A stretch of DNA of 64,000 bases, from assembly GCA_052174135.1 (NCBI GenBank), contig JBQMRZ010000024.1, positions 124,001 through 188,000 on the forward strand, in the 5' to 3' direction. Below the pieces are notes generated by a model. The model was not told the origin of the DNA and made no database searches. It saw nothing but the letters and a program-made list of their open reading frames with translations. The position numbers and the translations under genes were made by a program. Shown piece by piece: positions 31,663 to 42,657 of the stretch (the stretch's first letter is position 1; every line of letters begins with the position of its first letter). Origin of the DNA: Arsenophonus sp052174135. Lineage in GTDB: Bacteria > Pseudomonadota > Gammaproteobacteria > Enterobacterales > Enterobacteriaceae.

Positions 31663-33242
31663 GTGGTTCACTTTGGCCTGGTATACTTGTTTCTAGCTTA
31701 TTAATGGCTATCGTGATAATTACTTTTAGTACTTTATATCTATATTCCCCCAAAATAAGTTTAAAAGGATTTATTAATAATACTTATTTATGGCATGTCA
31801 TTGGGTTCACATTTTGGCAAGCATTGTTATCAACACTATTATCAGTTATTCCAGCGATATTTTTAGCTAAAGCTCTCTTTCGTCGCCATTTTTCAGGTCG
31901 AATACTATTTTTACGATTATGTTCAATGACACTCGTATTACCAGTATTAGTAGCTATTTTAGGTATATTAAGTGTTTATGGTCGAATGGGATGGCTTGCT
32001 AAATTTTTTCAATGCTTAGGTATTAGTTATGAATTTACTCTTTATGGTTTAAAAGGTATTTTATTAACACATGTATTTTTTAATTTACCATTAGCTACTC
32101 GGATGTTATTACTAACATTAGAAAGTATTGTTGTTGAACAACGCCAACTTGCCGTTCAACTAAATATGAATCAATGGCAACATTTTTATATTGTTGAATG
32201 GCCTTATCTCAAGCGACAAATCTTATCAACATCCGTCCTAATTTTTATGTTATGTTTTGCTAGTTTTACTACTGTATTGACGTTTGGAGGAGGACCGGCT
32301 GCAACTACCATTGAAGTAGCAATCTATCAATCATTAAATTATGATTTTGATTTAAATAAAGCAGCTTTACTTTCACTCATTCAACTTTTTTTATGTTTAA
32401 GTTTAGTATTATTAAGTCAAAAATTAAATGTCATATTTTTTGTCAGTACCACTCAACAATTTCAGTGGAAAAATTTCAATGATAATAAATGGAGTAAATG
32501 GTGGGATATCTTATTAATTAGTATTACAATATTTTTTTTAATTCTACCTTTATTAGCAATTATTATTGATGGTTTAAATTTAACATTATTAAATGTATTA
32601 CGACAGCCAAGTCTATGGAAAACGTTTATTAATTCAATTTTTATTGCTATTAGTTCTGGTGTGATCTGTATCATTCTCACTATGATGTTACTTTGGACTA
32701 GCCGTCAATTACGTATTTGTGGCTTAATAATACTATATAGAATCATTGAATTAAGTGGATTATTAATACTTGCAGTGCCAGGTATAGTCATAGCAACTGG
32801 ATTTTTTTTATTATTTAAAAATAACACTGTTTTTTTAAATGATTCGCCTTATAGTTTAATTATTTTGACAAACGCTTTAATGGCTATTCCTTATGTTTTA
32901 AAAATATTAGAAAATCCGATGCATGATTTGGCTGAACGGTATAATTTACTATGTCTCTCATTAGAGATAAAAGGCATTAATCAACTAAATTTAATTGAAT
33001 TAAAGGTTTTAAGATCTACAATAGGACAAGCTTTTGCTTTTGCTTCTATACTATCAATAAGCGATTTTAGTATTATTGTATTATTTGGTAATAAAAATTT
33101 CCATACATTATCTTACTATCTCTATCAACAACTAAACTCTTACAATAATAATGATGCAGCAGTTACTGCACTATTAATGCTATTACTTTGTTTTAGTTTA
33201 TTTAGCCTATTAGAATATTTATCAGGGAAAAAATATGATTAA
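31635..33242 (+). CDS. thiP: Thiamine ABC transporter permease ThiP
   Basis: ThiP is the inner-membrane channel of the thiamine importer, a fusion of two permease halves with about twelve membrane segments in total. Each half carries an EAA-type loop for contact with ThiQ (near EQRQLAVQLNMNQWQHF and near ERYNLLCLSLEIKG). It has 535 residues from ATG 31635 (E. coli 536). I chose this start because MAKCRQWPISGSLWPG aligns residue for residue with the E. coli start; ATG 31623 is also in frame. It overlaps thiB by 28 bases and thiQ by 8. Confidence 0.95.
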   Translation: MAKCRQWPISGSLWPGILVSSLLMAIVIITFSTLYLYSPKISLKGFINNTYLWHVIGFTFWQALLSTLLSVIPAIFLAKALFRRHFSGRILFLRLCSMTLVLPVLVAILGILSVYGRMGWLAKFFQCLGISYEFTLYGLKGILLTHVFFNLPLATRMLLLTLESIVVEQRQLAVQLNMNQWQHFYIVEWPYLKRQILSTSVLIFMLCFASFTTVLTFGGGPAATTIEVAIYQSLNYDFDLNKAALLSLIQLFLCLSLVLLSQKLNVIFFVSTTQQFQWKNFNDNKWSKWWDILLISITIFFLILPLLAIIIDGLNLTLLNVLRQPSLWKTFINSIFIAISSGVICIILTMMLLWTSRQLRICGLIILYRIIELSGLLILAVPGIVIATGFFLLFKNNTVFLNDSPYSLIILTNALMAIPYVLKILENPMHDLAERYNLLCLSLEIKGINQLNLIELKVLRSTIGQAFAFASILSISDFSIIVLFGNKNFHTLSYYLYQQLNSYNNNDAAVTALLMLLLCFSLFSLLEYLSGKKYD

Positions 33243-33936
33243 ATTAAATCACCTTATTCATTGTTATCAAAATCTAACAATAGAGTTTAATTTTCAAGTA
33301 AATAAAACTGAAAATATAGTTATATTGGGACCAAGTGGCGCAGGAAAAAGTACTTTGTTAAATTTAATTGCAGGATTTCAATATCCAAAACGGGGTGAAA
33401 TTTGGCTAAATAACCAAAATCATACTTTTACCTCACCTACCAAGCGCCCAGTTTCAATTCTTTTTCAAGAAAATAATCTTTTTTCTCATTTAACTGTTTG
33501 GCAAAATATTGCATTAGGTATTTCACCAAATTTACATTTAAAACAATCTCAACATAGAGAAGTAAAACAGATTATAGAACAAGTTTCTCTTAATAACTGT
33601 ATAACTCGCTTACCTTCTCAAATATCTGGTGGACAACGTCAGCGTACTGCATTAGCACGTTGTTTACTTCGTAAAAAACCAATTTTATTGTTAGATGAAC
33701 CGTTTTCTTCTTTTGATCCAAAATTACGTAATGAAATGCTGGTATTACTTAAACAAGTAAGCAATGAACGACAATTAACTTTACTAATAGTTTCTCATAG
33801 TTTAGAAGATGTTAGTAAAATAGCAGGTCGATGTATTATCGTTGCAGAAGGAAAAATTACTTATGATGGTGGATTAAAATTGTTGGATAATGAATTAATG
33901 CCAGAAAGTATATCACTTGGTGTATCTAATTTTTGA
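33235..33936 (+). CDS. thiQ: Thiamine ABC transporter ATP-binding protein ThiQ
   Basis: ThiQ powers ThiP by ATP hydrolysis on the cytosolic face. Walker A is GPSGAGKST (about residue 33), the ABC signature is SGGQRQRTALARCL, Walker B is ILLLDEPFSSFDP, and the H-loop is VSHSLED. The 233 residues match E. coli (232). The start codon overlaps the thiP stop (ATGATTAA), as in other enterics. All catalytic residues are present, so the importer is judged functional. Confidence 0.96.
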   Translation: MIKLNHLIHCYQNLTIEFNFQVNKTENIVILGPSGAGKSTLLNLIAGFQYPKRGEIWLNNQNHTFTSPTKRPVSILFQENNLFSHLTVWQNIALGISPNLHLKQSQHREVKQIIEQVSLNNCITRLPSQISGGQRQRTALARCLLRKKPILLLDEPFSSFDPKLRNEMLVLLKQVSNERQLTLLIVSHSLEDVSKIAGRCIIVAEGKITYDGGLKLLDNELMPESISLGVSNF

Positions 33937-36134
33937 TTTTTTTATAAAAACTTATCAGTAATTCATAACTTTATTAAATAATAATATTATATCCTTAACT
34001 TAAAATTTTTATATCAATAAAAGATTAAATAATTCTCTATAAAAAATAGATGTTATTTTTTAATAAAATTATTTAAACTTAAAAGTTTTTAACTAAAAAT
34101 TTAAAAATAAAATAAATAATTTAAAATATAAAAATTATATTAAATTTTAATAAATATCAATTTTATTTTACATAAAATAATTAATAATTTAAGAGTTAAA
34201 CTGAAAGCAATTTACTTTATTACTTTAATGTTTATTATTTAATTTAATTAAATAATAAAAAAAATCTTAATAAATATATAAAAGTAATTATATTTTAAAT
34301 AAACTATTTTAAGTAATAAAAAATTCATTAAATAAAAATTAATAAAATTGATATAAATGTTTATTAAATGTTATTAGTAATTTTAAGTGATTAATTTTAA
34401 TGAGTATAAATAATTTATATATAAAATTTATAATAAAAAATATAATTGACTATTTTAAATAAAATTAACAATTGTTTTATTTATATAACATTTATTTTTT
34501 ATCTATAAAATTAGAAAATTAAGATATATAAACTTAAAAATTTTTAATAATAAAAGTTATATTTTAATAATTATATTAAACATATTGCTTATGCTATTAT
34601 TTATATTTAATTTAATCAATATTACTATTGATTTTAAATATAGAATTATTTAATATATAATTAATATTAATTTAAATATTTACTTTTAAATTATTTTTTT
34701 AAGAAAAAACTTTATATTTATTTTAACATTAAATCAGAATAACTATGATCAAATATTCATTTGTAATAAAATCCTATATAATATAAATTATGTTTTATTT
34801 TATTTAATAAAATACATGAACTAAAAATTAAAACATAATTATTTTTTTTAATTATTTATTATTAACAATAAATTCTGATAATGAATTTGATCATATATAT
34901 AAAACAAAGTTATTAATTTATATGATTGAATCAATTTATTTAATTTAAATAAATACAATTATATTATATAATATATAATTATTTTTATTTAAAATTTTTT
35001 TCTAAAAATTTACTTATTAACTATGAGTTTATTTTTATCTATTATTCGTAATAATATTAACAATCCTTTCATTTTTTACTGAATTTAAAAGTAATAATTT
35101 TTCTAAGCAAATTAGATCAAAAAAAATTTTATAATCTAAATATTTTTATGATAATTGGGGTTACAATAAGTTTTGTATGCCATATATAATATATAAAAAT
35201 AATCTAATTTTAAAAATCATGATAGAATACCATAAAATGGTTAATTTAAAAGATAAAATAAAAACAGATAAAATATAGTTAGAGTGTTTCATAAAGTTTT
35301 GAAGATATTAAATTTTATCAATTTAAATATTTTATATAAAGAATTAAGTAATACTAAATATAGACAATAAATGATATCCACTCACTTATTCATTAAACTG
35401 ATTAACAATTACATTCTATGTGTTTTATATTCATTACAAATAAATAAGTTTTTGTTTTTAAAATAAAAAATTAGTTATAATAGTATTAACGATCTATCAA
35501 AATAATATTTTTTTTTAAAAAAAACCTAATATTTTCTATAAATATATAAAAACTTTTATATAAACAAAATTTATATCATAAATAGATTAATCTTCAAACT
35601 ATCGAATCCATTATTATTAATTGTTAAAATAACAAACTAATTTATAATTATAAATTCAATAAAACCATAAAAATTAAAAATTAACTCAAAAGATTACTAA
35701 AAATCTCTTAATAAAAATTTTCAACTTAAGTTATTAGTAATATAGTAATCATATCTACTTTTCTTTATAATATATGATTATTAAAATCAACTTAAATGTA
35801 TTTTAAAAAAAAATAAATAAATATAAAATAAATACAAAGCAATAACATGTTAAAAATAAAAAACATTAATAATAAAGTTATTTTTATTTAATATTATTTA
35901 AATCAACTACATTCTATTCATTAACTTTAGATTTTTATTAGAAAATTCTCTTATTAATAATTGATTTATACTCATCAAAAAAAATGATGATATTCGTTTT
36001 ATTTCTAAAAAATTAAATACAGAAAATTTTAAGATTAATTATAAAATTTATTGATCATCTGTTAATTAACTAAAAAATATATTTTTAATTTTTAGAAAGT
36101 TTATCTGAAATTAATATTTAGATTACATTATAAA
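33937..36134. other. Gene-free region where yabI-ara-polB-rapA-rluA are expected
   Basis: In E. coli about 14 kb separates thiQ from djlA. Here it is 2.2 kb of very AT-rich DNA in which I see no gene or RNA. The flanking genes keep the E. coli order and relative strands, which points to loss in place. Confidence 0.7.
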
Positions 36135-36959
36135 TTATTTAAAATGACGCTCTTTTTTAATCAAATCATAAGCTGCCTGAATTGATTGTGTTTTTTGTTT
36201 AGCAATTTCCATTGTTTCTTGTGATAATCCTTTAGCAATTAATTTATCTGGATGGTGTTCGGCCATTAATTTATGATAGGCGCGTTTAATTTTAGTTCGC
36301 TCATCATTAGGTTGTACATTTAATATCTTGCAAGCATCAACTAATGATACTTCTTTAGTTACATTTTGATGATAATTTGAATCATAAAAGTACTTACTAT
36401 TATATTTAAATTGTCGACCGTATTTTACTTTTTCTAAAAACTCTTCAAATTGATCATATGAAATACCTAATTCTTCTGCAATAATAAACAATATTTTTCT
36501 CTCATTAGGATGCAAGATATCATCTGCAAAAGCAGCTTGTATTTGAGTTTCTAGAAATATTTCAATAAGATCAAATCTACCAAAACAAGTCCTACGTAAT
36601 TTTTTTAATGTTTTTCTTAATGAAAAATTTTGATCTTTACCTTCTCTAAAAGCATTTTGCGCTAAAATCTTAGCATCATCATGTAATTGCATTTTATCCA
36701 TAATTTTCGTTGCTAATTTGATGTCTACCTCAGTAATTTTGCCTTTTGCTTTAGTTAAGTGACCTAAAACCTGAAATACACTAATAAAAAAAAATGTTTT
36801 GTAGTTTTTACTCTGTTTATTAAGTGTTTTTTCTAAATTTTGTTGTTCTAACACCTTATCATATATGCAACCGATAATGAAACCAATAATAATACCCCAA
36901 ATATGAATGCCAGACATAATCCCAAAGATAACACCAATAATTTTTCCATAATACCGCAT
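36135..36959 (-). CDS. djlA: Membrane-anchored co-chaperone DjlA
   Basis: DjlA is a DnaJ-type partner of DnaK at the inner membrane, linked in E. coli to envelope and capsule stress signalling. The single N-terminal membrane segment (about residues 6-32) is glycine-rich (GVIFGIMSG, GFIIGC), as in the family. A TerB-like middle domain (about 60-190) follows, and the J domain lies at the C-terminus (about 205-274) with the catalytic HPD in AEHHPDKL. It has 274 residues (E. coli 271). It is divergent from lptD with 187 bases between the start codons used here, as in E. coli. GAGGAA lies 13 bases before the ATG. Retention of DjlA in a small genome is less common than retention of DnaJ. Confidence 0.95.
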   Translation of the reverse strand: MRYYGKIIGVIFGIMSGIHIWGIIIGFIIGCIYDKVLEQQNLEKTLNKQSKNYKTFFFISVFQVLGHLTKAKGKITEVDIKLATKIMDKMQLHDDAKILAQNAFREGKDQNFSLRKTLKKLRRTCFGRFDLIEIFLETQIQAAFADDILHPNERKILFIIAEELGISYDQFEEFLEKVKYGRQFKYNSKYFYDSNYHQNVTKEVSLVDACKILNVQPNDERTKIKRAYHKLMAEHHPDKLIAKGLSQETMEIAKQKTQSIQAAYDLIKKERHFK

Positions 36960-37146
36960 AAATTTCTTAATTCCTCGATGCTATCTGAGTATAATTTTGC
37001 ATTATCATACTATTCATTCTATTCTGTACCTAATAACGTAACTTGAGTAAATATAATTGATTTGCTTATACAGATAAATGTCATTAAGCGCTTTAATTAT
37101 TAAATTTTTCCTACACAATAATATAAATAAAGGAATTGCATACAGG

Positions 37147-39492
37147 ATGATTAAAAAAAATCATAAAATACTATTTACTATTATCATTTTTATAGCTGTT
37201 TATAGTCAAAAAGTAAATTCTAATCTATCAGAACAATGCATGTTAAAAGTACCAATATATACTAAACCAATCATAAAAAATGATTCTAATGATCCACTCG
37301 TTTATATCAATGCAAAACATTTAACTAGTAAATATCCTTATTTCATCGAGTATAAAGGTAACGTAAATATTCAACAAGGTAACCAGACTCTCATTTCTGA
37401 TAAAGTTAAATTAACACAAAAAGAGACTATGACTCAAAAATCATTGTTGTATACAATAGTAGCAATAGGAAATGTATACTATGATAACCCACAAATCATC
37501 ATAAAAGGATCAAAGGCATGGTTAAATCTGAATAATAAAGATACCAATATCGAAAAAGCTAATTATTTAATGCTAGGGCGTCAAGGTCGTGGTTATGCAA
37601 ATGAAATAAAATTACGAGGTAAAAATCGATATACCATTTTAGAAAAAGGTATGTTTACTACATGTCATCAAAATAATAATAACTGGAGCATTATTGGTTC
37701 AAAAGTTGTTTTAGATTACAAAGAACAAGTTACTGAGATATGGAATGCTCGATTTCGTATCGCTAATATACCAATTTTTTATAGCCCTTATTTACAATTA
37801 CCAATTGGTAATAAACGCCGTTCTGGTTTGTTATTACCTAGTGGTAATTACTCTAAAGGTTCAGGATTAAATTTTTCGTTACCATTTTACTGGAATATTG
37901 CTCCAAATTATGATGCAAGCATTACACCACAATTTATGACGTTTCGTGGAATAAAATTAAGTAACGAATTTCGTTATCTAACTATTTCTGGAAAAGGTAC
38001 TATTGCTGTTGATTGGTTAAAAAATAATCGTAGTTATATTAAAGATAAAAACACTAACGAGTATCAAACTCGTAATAATAATGATAGATGGATTTTATAT
38101 TGGGGTCATTTTGGCATACTTGATAAAGTATTACGTTTTGATATTAATTATAAAAAAGTCAGTGATTCAAAATATTTTACCGATTTTATATCTAAATATG
38201 GCAATAGTACTGATAGCTATGCTATTCAAAAATTCAGTATCGGTTATCTACAGCCTAACTGGAATGTAACTTTAACATATAAACAATTTCAGATTTTTGT
38301 TTCTTCACCTAATAGTAAAATTTATAAAACTAAACCTCAATTAGACTTTAATTATTATAAAAATGATTTAGGACCATTTAATGTAAAAACTTATGCACAA
38401 GCAGCTCATATTACAAGTATGAAAACTAATAATCCAGATGTTAAGCGATTACATATCGAGTCAGAAGTAAATTTTCCATTATCTAATAATTGGTTAAATA
38501 TGAATAATGCCGTAAAAGTAATGGCAACTTACTATAATCAGAATATCCCTATTAATTTAATTGATAGTAAACTAAAAAAACAAGTTACTCGTATTTTACC
38601 TTCGCTAAGCTCTGATGCAAAATTTTTTTTCAAACGTGAGTTGTTAATAAGAAATAATTATGTACAAACATTAGAACCTCGAGTTCAATATCTTTATGTA
38701 CCTTATCGTGATCAAACTAATATTAACAATTATGATTCATCTTTATTAAAAGCTGACTATAATGGTTTATTCCGCAACTATATCTATAGTGGAATAGATC
38801 GTATCGCTTCAGCTAACCAATTAACGACTGGTATTACTACACGAATTTATAATCAAGAATTAACTGAACGTTTTAATTTTTCTGTCGGACAAATATATTA
38901 TTTTAAATATCCAAGAACTAGTGATTTTAATTTACAAATTAAAGATAAAAATAATACTGGTTTGTTATTATATGCAAGCGATACTTATCTACGATTAACA
39001 GATAAATGGGGATTACGTGGTGGACTTCAGTATGATAAGCGATTTGGTGATATTACTATGGGTAATATTATCACAGAATATCGTTGGGATTCAAATCGTT
39101 TGATTCAATTAAACTACCGTTTTGTTGATCAAAATTATATTCAAGCAACTGTTAAAAATTCCACAGCTTTTCAAAAAGGAATCTCTCAAATAGGAGCAAT
39201 AGTAAATTGGCCTATAGATGATCACTTAGATTTTATTGGTTCATATTATTATGATGTAAAAGAAAATCAACCTGCAAGTCGATTAATCAATTTAAAATAT
39301 AGTACTTGTTGTTGGTCAATTAATATTGGTTATGAACGTAAAATTGTTGGTTGGCAACAAGAAAATTTTATTAGTGATCATGATAATAAATGGTTAGTTA
39401 ACGTCGAGCTAAAAGGCCTAAACAATAATCATAATTTTGAAAATAAAGATATTATTGCTAATGGCATTTTACCTTATCAACGAGTTTTTTAA
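37147..39492 (+). CDS. lptD: LPS-assembly outer-membrane protein LptD
   Basis: LptD forms the outer-membrane beta-barrel that inserts lipopolysaccharide at the cell surface, plugged by LptE. From ATG 37147 it has 781 residues (E. coli 784). I chose this start because MIKKNHKILFTIIIF gives a normal signal peptide aligning with E. coli; ATG 37078 is in frame but adds 23 residues before it. The periplasmic beta-jellyroll (about residues 45-200) is followed by the barrel. All four cysteines of the two essential disulfides are kept: SEQCML, TTCHQN and the pair in STCCWS. It heads the lptD-surA-pdxA-rsmA cluster. Confidence 0.96.
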   Translation: MIKKNHKILFTIIIFIAVYSQKVNSNLSEQCMLKVPIYTKPIIKNDSNDPLVYINAKHLTSKYPYFIEYKGNVNIQQGNQTLISDKVKLTQKETMTQKSLLYTIVAIGNVYYDNPQIIIKGSKAWLNLNNKDTNIEKANYLMLGRQGRGYANEIKLRGKNRYTILEKGMFTTCHQNNNNWSIIGSKVVLDYKEQVTEIWNARFRIANIPIFYSPYLQLPIGNKRRSGLLLPSGNYSKGSGLNFSLPFYWNIAPNYDASITPQFMTFRGIKLSNEFRYLTISGKGTIAVDWLKNNRSYIKDKNTNEYQTRNNNDRWILYWGHFGILDKVLRFDINYKKVSDSKYFTDFISKYGNSTDSYAIQKFSIGYLQPNWNVTLTYKQFQIFVSSPNSKIYKTKPQLDFNYYKNDLGPFNVKTYAQAAHITSMKTNNPDVKRLHIESEVNFPLSNNWLNMNNAVKVMATYYNQNIPINLIDSKLKKQVTRILPSLSSDAKFFFKRELLIRNNYVQTLEPRVQYLYVPYRDQTNINNYDSSLLKADYNGLFRNYIYSGIDRIASANQLTTGITTRIYNQELTERFNFSVGQIYYFKYPRTSDFNLQIKDKNNTGLLLYASDTYLRLTDKWGLRGGLQYDKRFGDITMGNIITEYRWDSNRLIQLNYRFVDQNYIQATVKNSTAFQKGISQIGAIVNWPIDDHLDFIGSYYYDVKENQPASRLINLKYSTCCWSINIGYERKIVGWQQENFISDHDNKWLVNVELKGLNNNHNFENKDIIANGILPYQRVF

Positions 39493-39570
39493 AAAAATAT
39501 TTTTTATATTAAATAAAAAAAACTAAAATATAATAAAGTCATCATGTAATTGAAGAAGAAAAAAAATTTT

Positions 39571-40872
39571 ATGAATTATTACAAAAAAATAATTATTAGC
39601 TTTTTTTTTATAGTAAACAGTACTACTGTATTACCAGTACCACAAGAACTTGATAAAATAACAGCTATCGTTAACAATGGCATTATCTTACAAAGTAATG
39701 TAGATAATATGTTAAATATAGAAAAAATAAATGCCAGAAATAAAAAACAAAAAATTCCAAATGAAAATACATTACGTTATCAGATATTAGAGAGCTTAAT
39801 TATAGAAAAAATTATTCTTCAAATAGCTGAAAAAATGCATGTTGAAATATCTGATAAAGAAGTAGATTATTTTATCATTAATACTGCAGCAAAAAATAAA
39901 TTAACTTTAATCCAGTTATATCAAAGATTATCAAATAATAATATCAATTTACAAAATTATCGTAGTGATATTCGTAAAAAAATTCTGATTTCAGAAATAC
40001 TTAATAATGAAATTCGTCGTCGTATTATAATTTTACCACAAGAAGTTGATTTATTAGCTGCTCAACTTAATTTTAAATTTAACCAAGACACTAATATCAA
40101 CTTAAGTTATATTTTAATTCCAATGTTAAAAAATTCGACTAATAAGCAAACTCAATTAGCAATTAATATCGTAAATGAAATTTTAATTAAATTAAAACAA
40201 GGTGCTGATTTTAATAAAATATCTATTACTTATTCGACTAATCATAATGTATTAAAAAGTAAACAAATTGGTTGGAGTAAAATTAAAGAATTACCAATAT
40301 TTTTTGTTCAACGTATTCAACATGCCAAAAAAGGTGATATTATTGGACCTATATTCTCTAATATTGGATTTTATATTTTAAGACTTAATGATATACAAAA
40401 TAAAAATATACCAATTTTTGTTACTGAAGTAAAAGCACGTCATATTTTCATTAAAACATCATCTATCATGAACAATAAACAAGCATACAAAAAAATACAA
40501 CAAGTTGCTAAACAAATTCAAACAGGACAAATAACTTTTATCAAAGCAGCAAAAAAATATTCACAAGATGTAAATTCTGCATTACATGGCGGCCAGCTTG
40601 GTTGGAATATGCTTCATGTTTATGATATGGAATTTCGTGATATTTTAATGCATTTAAGTAAAGGTGAAATAAGTCAACCAATCAATTCTTCTTTTGGTTG
40701 GCATCTTATTCAGTTAGAAGATATCCGCCAAGTTGATAAAACTAATGCGGTACATAAAGAACAAGCATATCGTCTGTTATTTAATCGTAAATTTAATGAA
40801 GAAATACAAAATTGGACACAAGAATTGCGAGCATCTGCTTATATAAAAATTTTTAATAATAATTTAGAGTAA
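39571..40872 (+). CDS. surA: Periplasmic chaperone/prolyl isomerase SurA
   Basis: SurA escorts unfolded outer-membrane proteins, LptD among them, through the periplasm. It has a signal peptide, an N-terminal chaperone domain (about residues 25-175), two parvulin domains (about 180-285 and 290-395) and a C-terminal helix ending in EEIQNWTQELRASAYIKI. From ATG 39571 it has 433 residues (E. coli 428). The in-frame TTG at 39550 would add seven mostly lysine residues before the signal peptide and is less likely. The second parvulin domain (VKARHIFIK, GGQLGWN, SFGWHLIQLED) is better conserved than the first. Five bases separate it from pdxA. Confidence 0.96.
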   Translation: MNYYKKIIISFFFIVNSTTVLPVPQELDKITAIVNNGIILQSNVDNMLNIEKINARNKKQKIPNENTLRYQILESLIIEKIILQIAEKMHVEISDKEVDYFIINTAAKNKLTLIQLYQRLSNNNINLQNYRSDIRKKILISEILNNEIRRRIIILPQEVDLLAAQLNFKFNQDTNINLSYILIPMLKNSTNKQTQLAINIVNEILIKLKQGADFNKISITYSTNHNVLKSKQIGWSKIKELPIFFVQRIQHAKKGDIIGPIFSNIGFYILRLNDIQNKNIPIFVTEVKARHIFIKTSSIMNNKQAYKKIQQVAKQIQTGQITFIKAAKKYSQDVNSALHGGQLGWNMLHVYDMEFRDILMHLSKGEISQPINSSFGWHLIQLEDIRQVDKTNAVHKEQAYRLLFNRKFNEEIQNWTQELRASAYIKIFNNNLE

Positions 40873-40877
40873 TTTTT

Positions 40878-41873
40878 ATGAAAAAATCGACTAAAACCAT
40901 TGTTATTACACCAGGCGAACCTGCCGGAATAGGTCCTGATCTTTTAATCAAACTTGCTCAACAAAATTGGCCAGTTAGATTGGTTGCTTGCGCTGATCCA
41001 GATCTTTTAATGACTCGAGCTGATCAACTTGGCTTAAAATTAGACTTAAGCATTTATTCGCCTAAATTATTAAATAACGGCCAAGCTGCTAAATCATTAA
41101 CAATTTTACCAATAAAATTGTTAACACCTGCTAAAGCAGGTCAACTAAATAAAAAAAATAGTATTTATGTAATAGAAACACTTAATCGTGCATGTGATGG
41201 TTGTATGACTAATGAATTTTTAGCATTAGTTACAGGTCCTGTTCATAAAGGAATTATAAATGATGCAGGTATCTCTTTTACAGGACATACCGAATTTTTT
41301 GCTAATAGAAGTAAAACAAAAAAAGTCGTTATGATGTTAGTTACAAAAACATTGCGTGTTGCACTTGCAACAACTCATTTACCTTTAAAAAAAGTTTCAG
41401 ACGCAATTACTTTTAATAGTCTACAAGAAGTTATCTATATTTTAAATAACGAGTTAAAATATAGATTTGGTATTAAAATACCAGCTATTTATATCTCCGG
41501 ATTAAATCCTCATGCTGGGGAAGGGGGGTACATGGGATATGAGGAAATCAATACTATTATTCCAGTTATAAAAAAATTAAATTATGAAGGATTACAACTT
41601 TATGGTCCTTTTCCGGCCGATACCTTATTTCAGCCAAAATATATGAACAAAGCTGATGTAATTTTAACTATGTATCATGATCAAGGCCTGCCTGTAATAA
41701 AATATAAAAGTTTTAGTCATGCGGTAAATATTACCTTGGGTTTACCTTTTATTCGTACATCAGTAGATCATGGTACAGCAATTGAGATAGCAGGAACTGG
41801 GAAAGCAAATGCAAATAGCTTTATAATTGCTTTAAAATTAGCCCTTAATATGATAAAAAATAATAATGAATAA
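40878..41873 (+). CDS. pdxA: 4-hydroxythreonine-4-phosphate dehydrogenase PdxA
   Basis: PdxA oxidises 4-phosphohydroxy-L-threonine in the DXP-dependent route to pyridoxal phosphate. It has 331 residues (E. coli 329). The N-terminal substrate loop is TPGEPAGIGPDL. The metal-binding histidines are in FTGHTEFF, LNPHAGEGG and YHDQGLPVIKYK, so the enzyme looks active. It overlaps rsmA by 8 bases and follows surA by 5. Whether the symbiont makes vitamin B6 depends on pdxB, serC, pdxJ and pdxH, which are not in this window. Confidence 0.97.
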   Translation: MKKSTKTIVITPGEPAGIGPDLLIKLAQQNWPVRLVACADPDLLMTRADQLGLKLDLSIYSPKLLNNGQAAKSLTILPIKLLTPAKAGQLNKKNSIYVIETLNRACDGCMTNEFLALVTGPVHKGIINDAGISFTGHTEFFANRSKTKKVVMMLVTKTLRVALATTHLPLKKVSDAITFNSLQEVIYILNNELKYRFGIKIPAIYISGLNPHAGEGGYMGYEEINTIIPVIKKLNYEGLQLYGPFPADTLFQPKYMNKADVILTMYHDQGLPVIKYKSFSHAVNITLGLPFIRTSVDHGTAIEIAGTGKANANSFIIALKLALNMIKNNNE

Positions 41874-42657
41874 AAAAATATATCAAGGACACTTCGCGCG
41901 TAAACGCTTTGGACAAAATTTTTTAATTGACAAATTTATTATTGATAAAATAATTGCTAATTTTAATCCAAGATCCGATCAAACTATTATTGAGATTGGT
42001 CCTGGTTTAGGTGCTTTAACATTAGCAGTCAGTGAATACGTAGAAAATATGACGGTAATAGAGTTAGATCGTGATCTTGCTGCTAGATTAGCAGCACATC
42101 CTAAACTTAAATCTAAACTAACAATCATACAAAAAGATGTAATGATGATTGATTTTTCAACAATAACAAAAGAAAAAGGTCAATTCATTAGAGTCTTCGG
42201 TAATCTTCCTTACAATATTGCAACTTCTTTAATATTTTATTTATTTACTTATATTAATATTATCTCTGACATAAATTTTATGTTACAAAAAGAAGTCGCT
42301 AATCGCTTAATTGCGAAACAAAATACTAAAGAATATGGTCATCTTAGTATTATTGCACAATATTATTTTAATATAACTCATATTTTGTCAGTACCAGCAT
42401 CAGCTTTTATACCATCCCCAAAAGTAGACTCAATTGTAGTTCGTTTAACTCCTTATAAACAAAATAATTACCCTACTTGTGATGTTAAATTATTAAATCG
42501 TATTACTACTCAGGCATTTAATCAAAGACGCAAGACCATTCGAAATAGTTTAAAAGATTTATTTAATGTACAAAAATTCGAAAAACTTGGTATTGATTCA
42601 AATTTGCGAGCTGAAAATGTTTCAATAGAAAATTATTGTAAGTTAGCAGCAAATTGA
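41866..42657 (+). CDS. rsmA: 16S rRNA dimethyladenosine transferase RsmA (KsgA)
   Basis: RsmA dimethylates two adjacent adenines (A1518 and A1519 in E. coli numbering) near the 3' end of 16S rRNA, a late quality step in 30S assembly. It has 263 residues (E. coli 273). The SAM site is FGQNFLID followed by IEIGPGLGALT and ELDRDL, and the catalytic motif is NLPYNIATS. The C-terminal basic helix FNQRRKTIRNSLKD is present. The start codon lies inside the end of pdxA (8-base overlap). In E. coli apaG and apaH follow in the same operon; both are missing here. Confidence 0.97.
   Translation: MNKKIYQGHFARKRFGQNFLIDKFIIDKIIANFNPRSDQTIIEIGPGLGALTLAVSEYVENMTVIELDRDLAARLAAHPKLKSKLTIIQKDVMMIDFSTITKEKGQFIRVFGNLPYNIATSLIFYLFTYINIISDINFMLQKEVANRLIAKQNTKEYGHLSIIAQYYFNITHILSVPASAFIPSPKVDSIVVRLTPYKQNNYPTCDVKLLNRITTQAFNQRRKTIRNSLKDLFNVQKFEKLGIDSNLRAENVSIENYCKLAAN

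Noticed and set aside
37030..37077. Sigma-E-like promoter before lptD (GTAACTT)
   Set aside because: E. coli lptD is sigma-E controlled, but no matching -10 element stands at proper spacing here, so the similarity is too weak to list.
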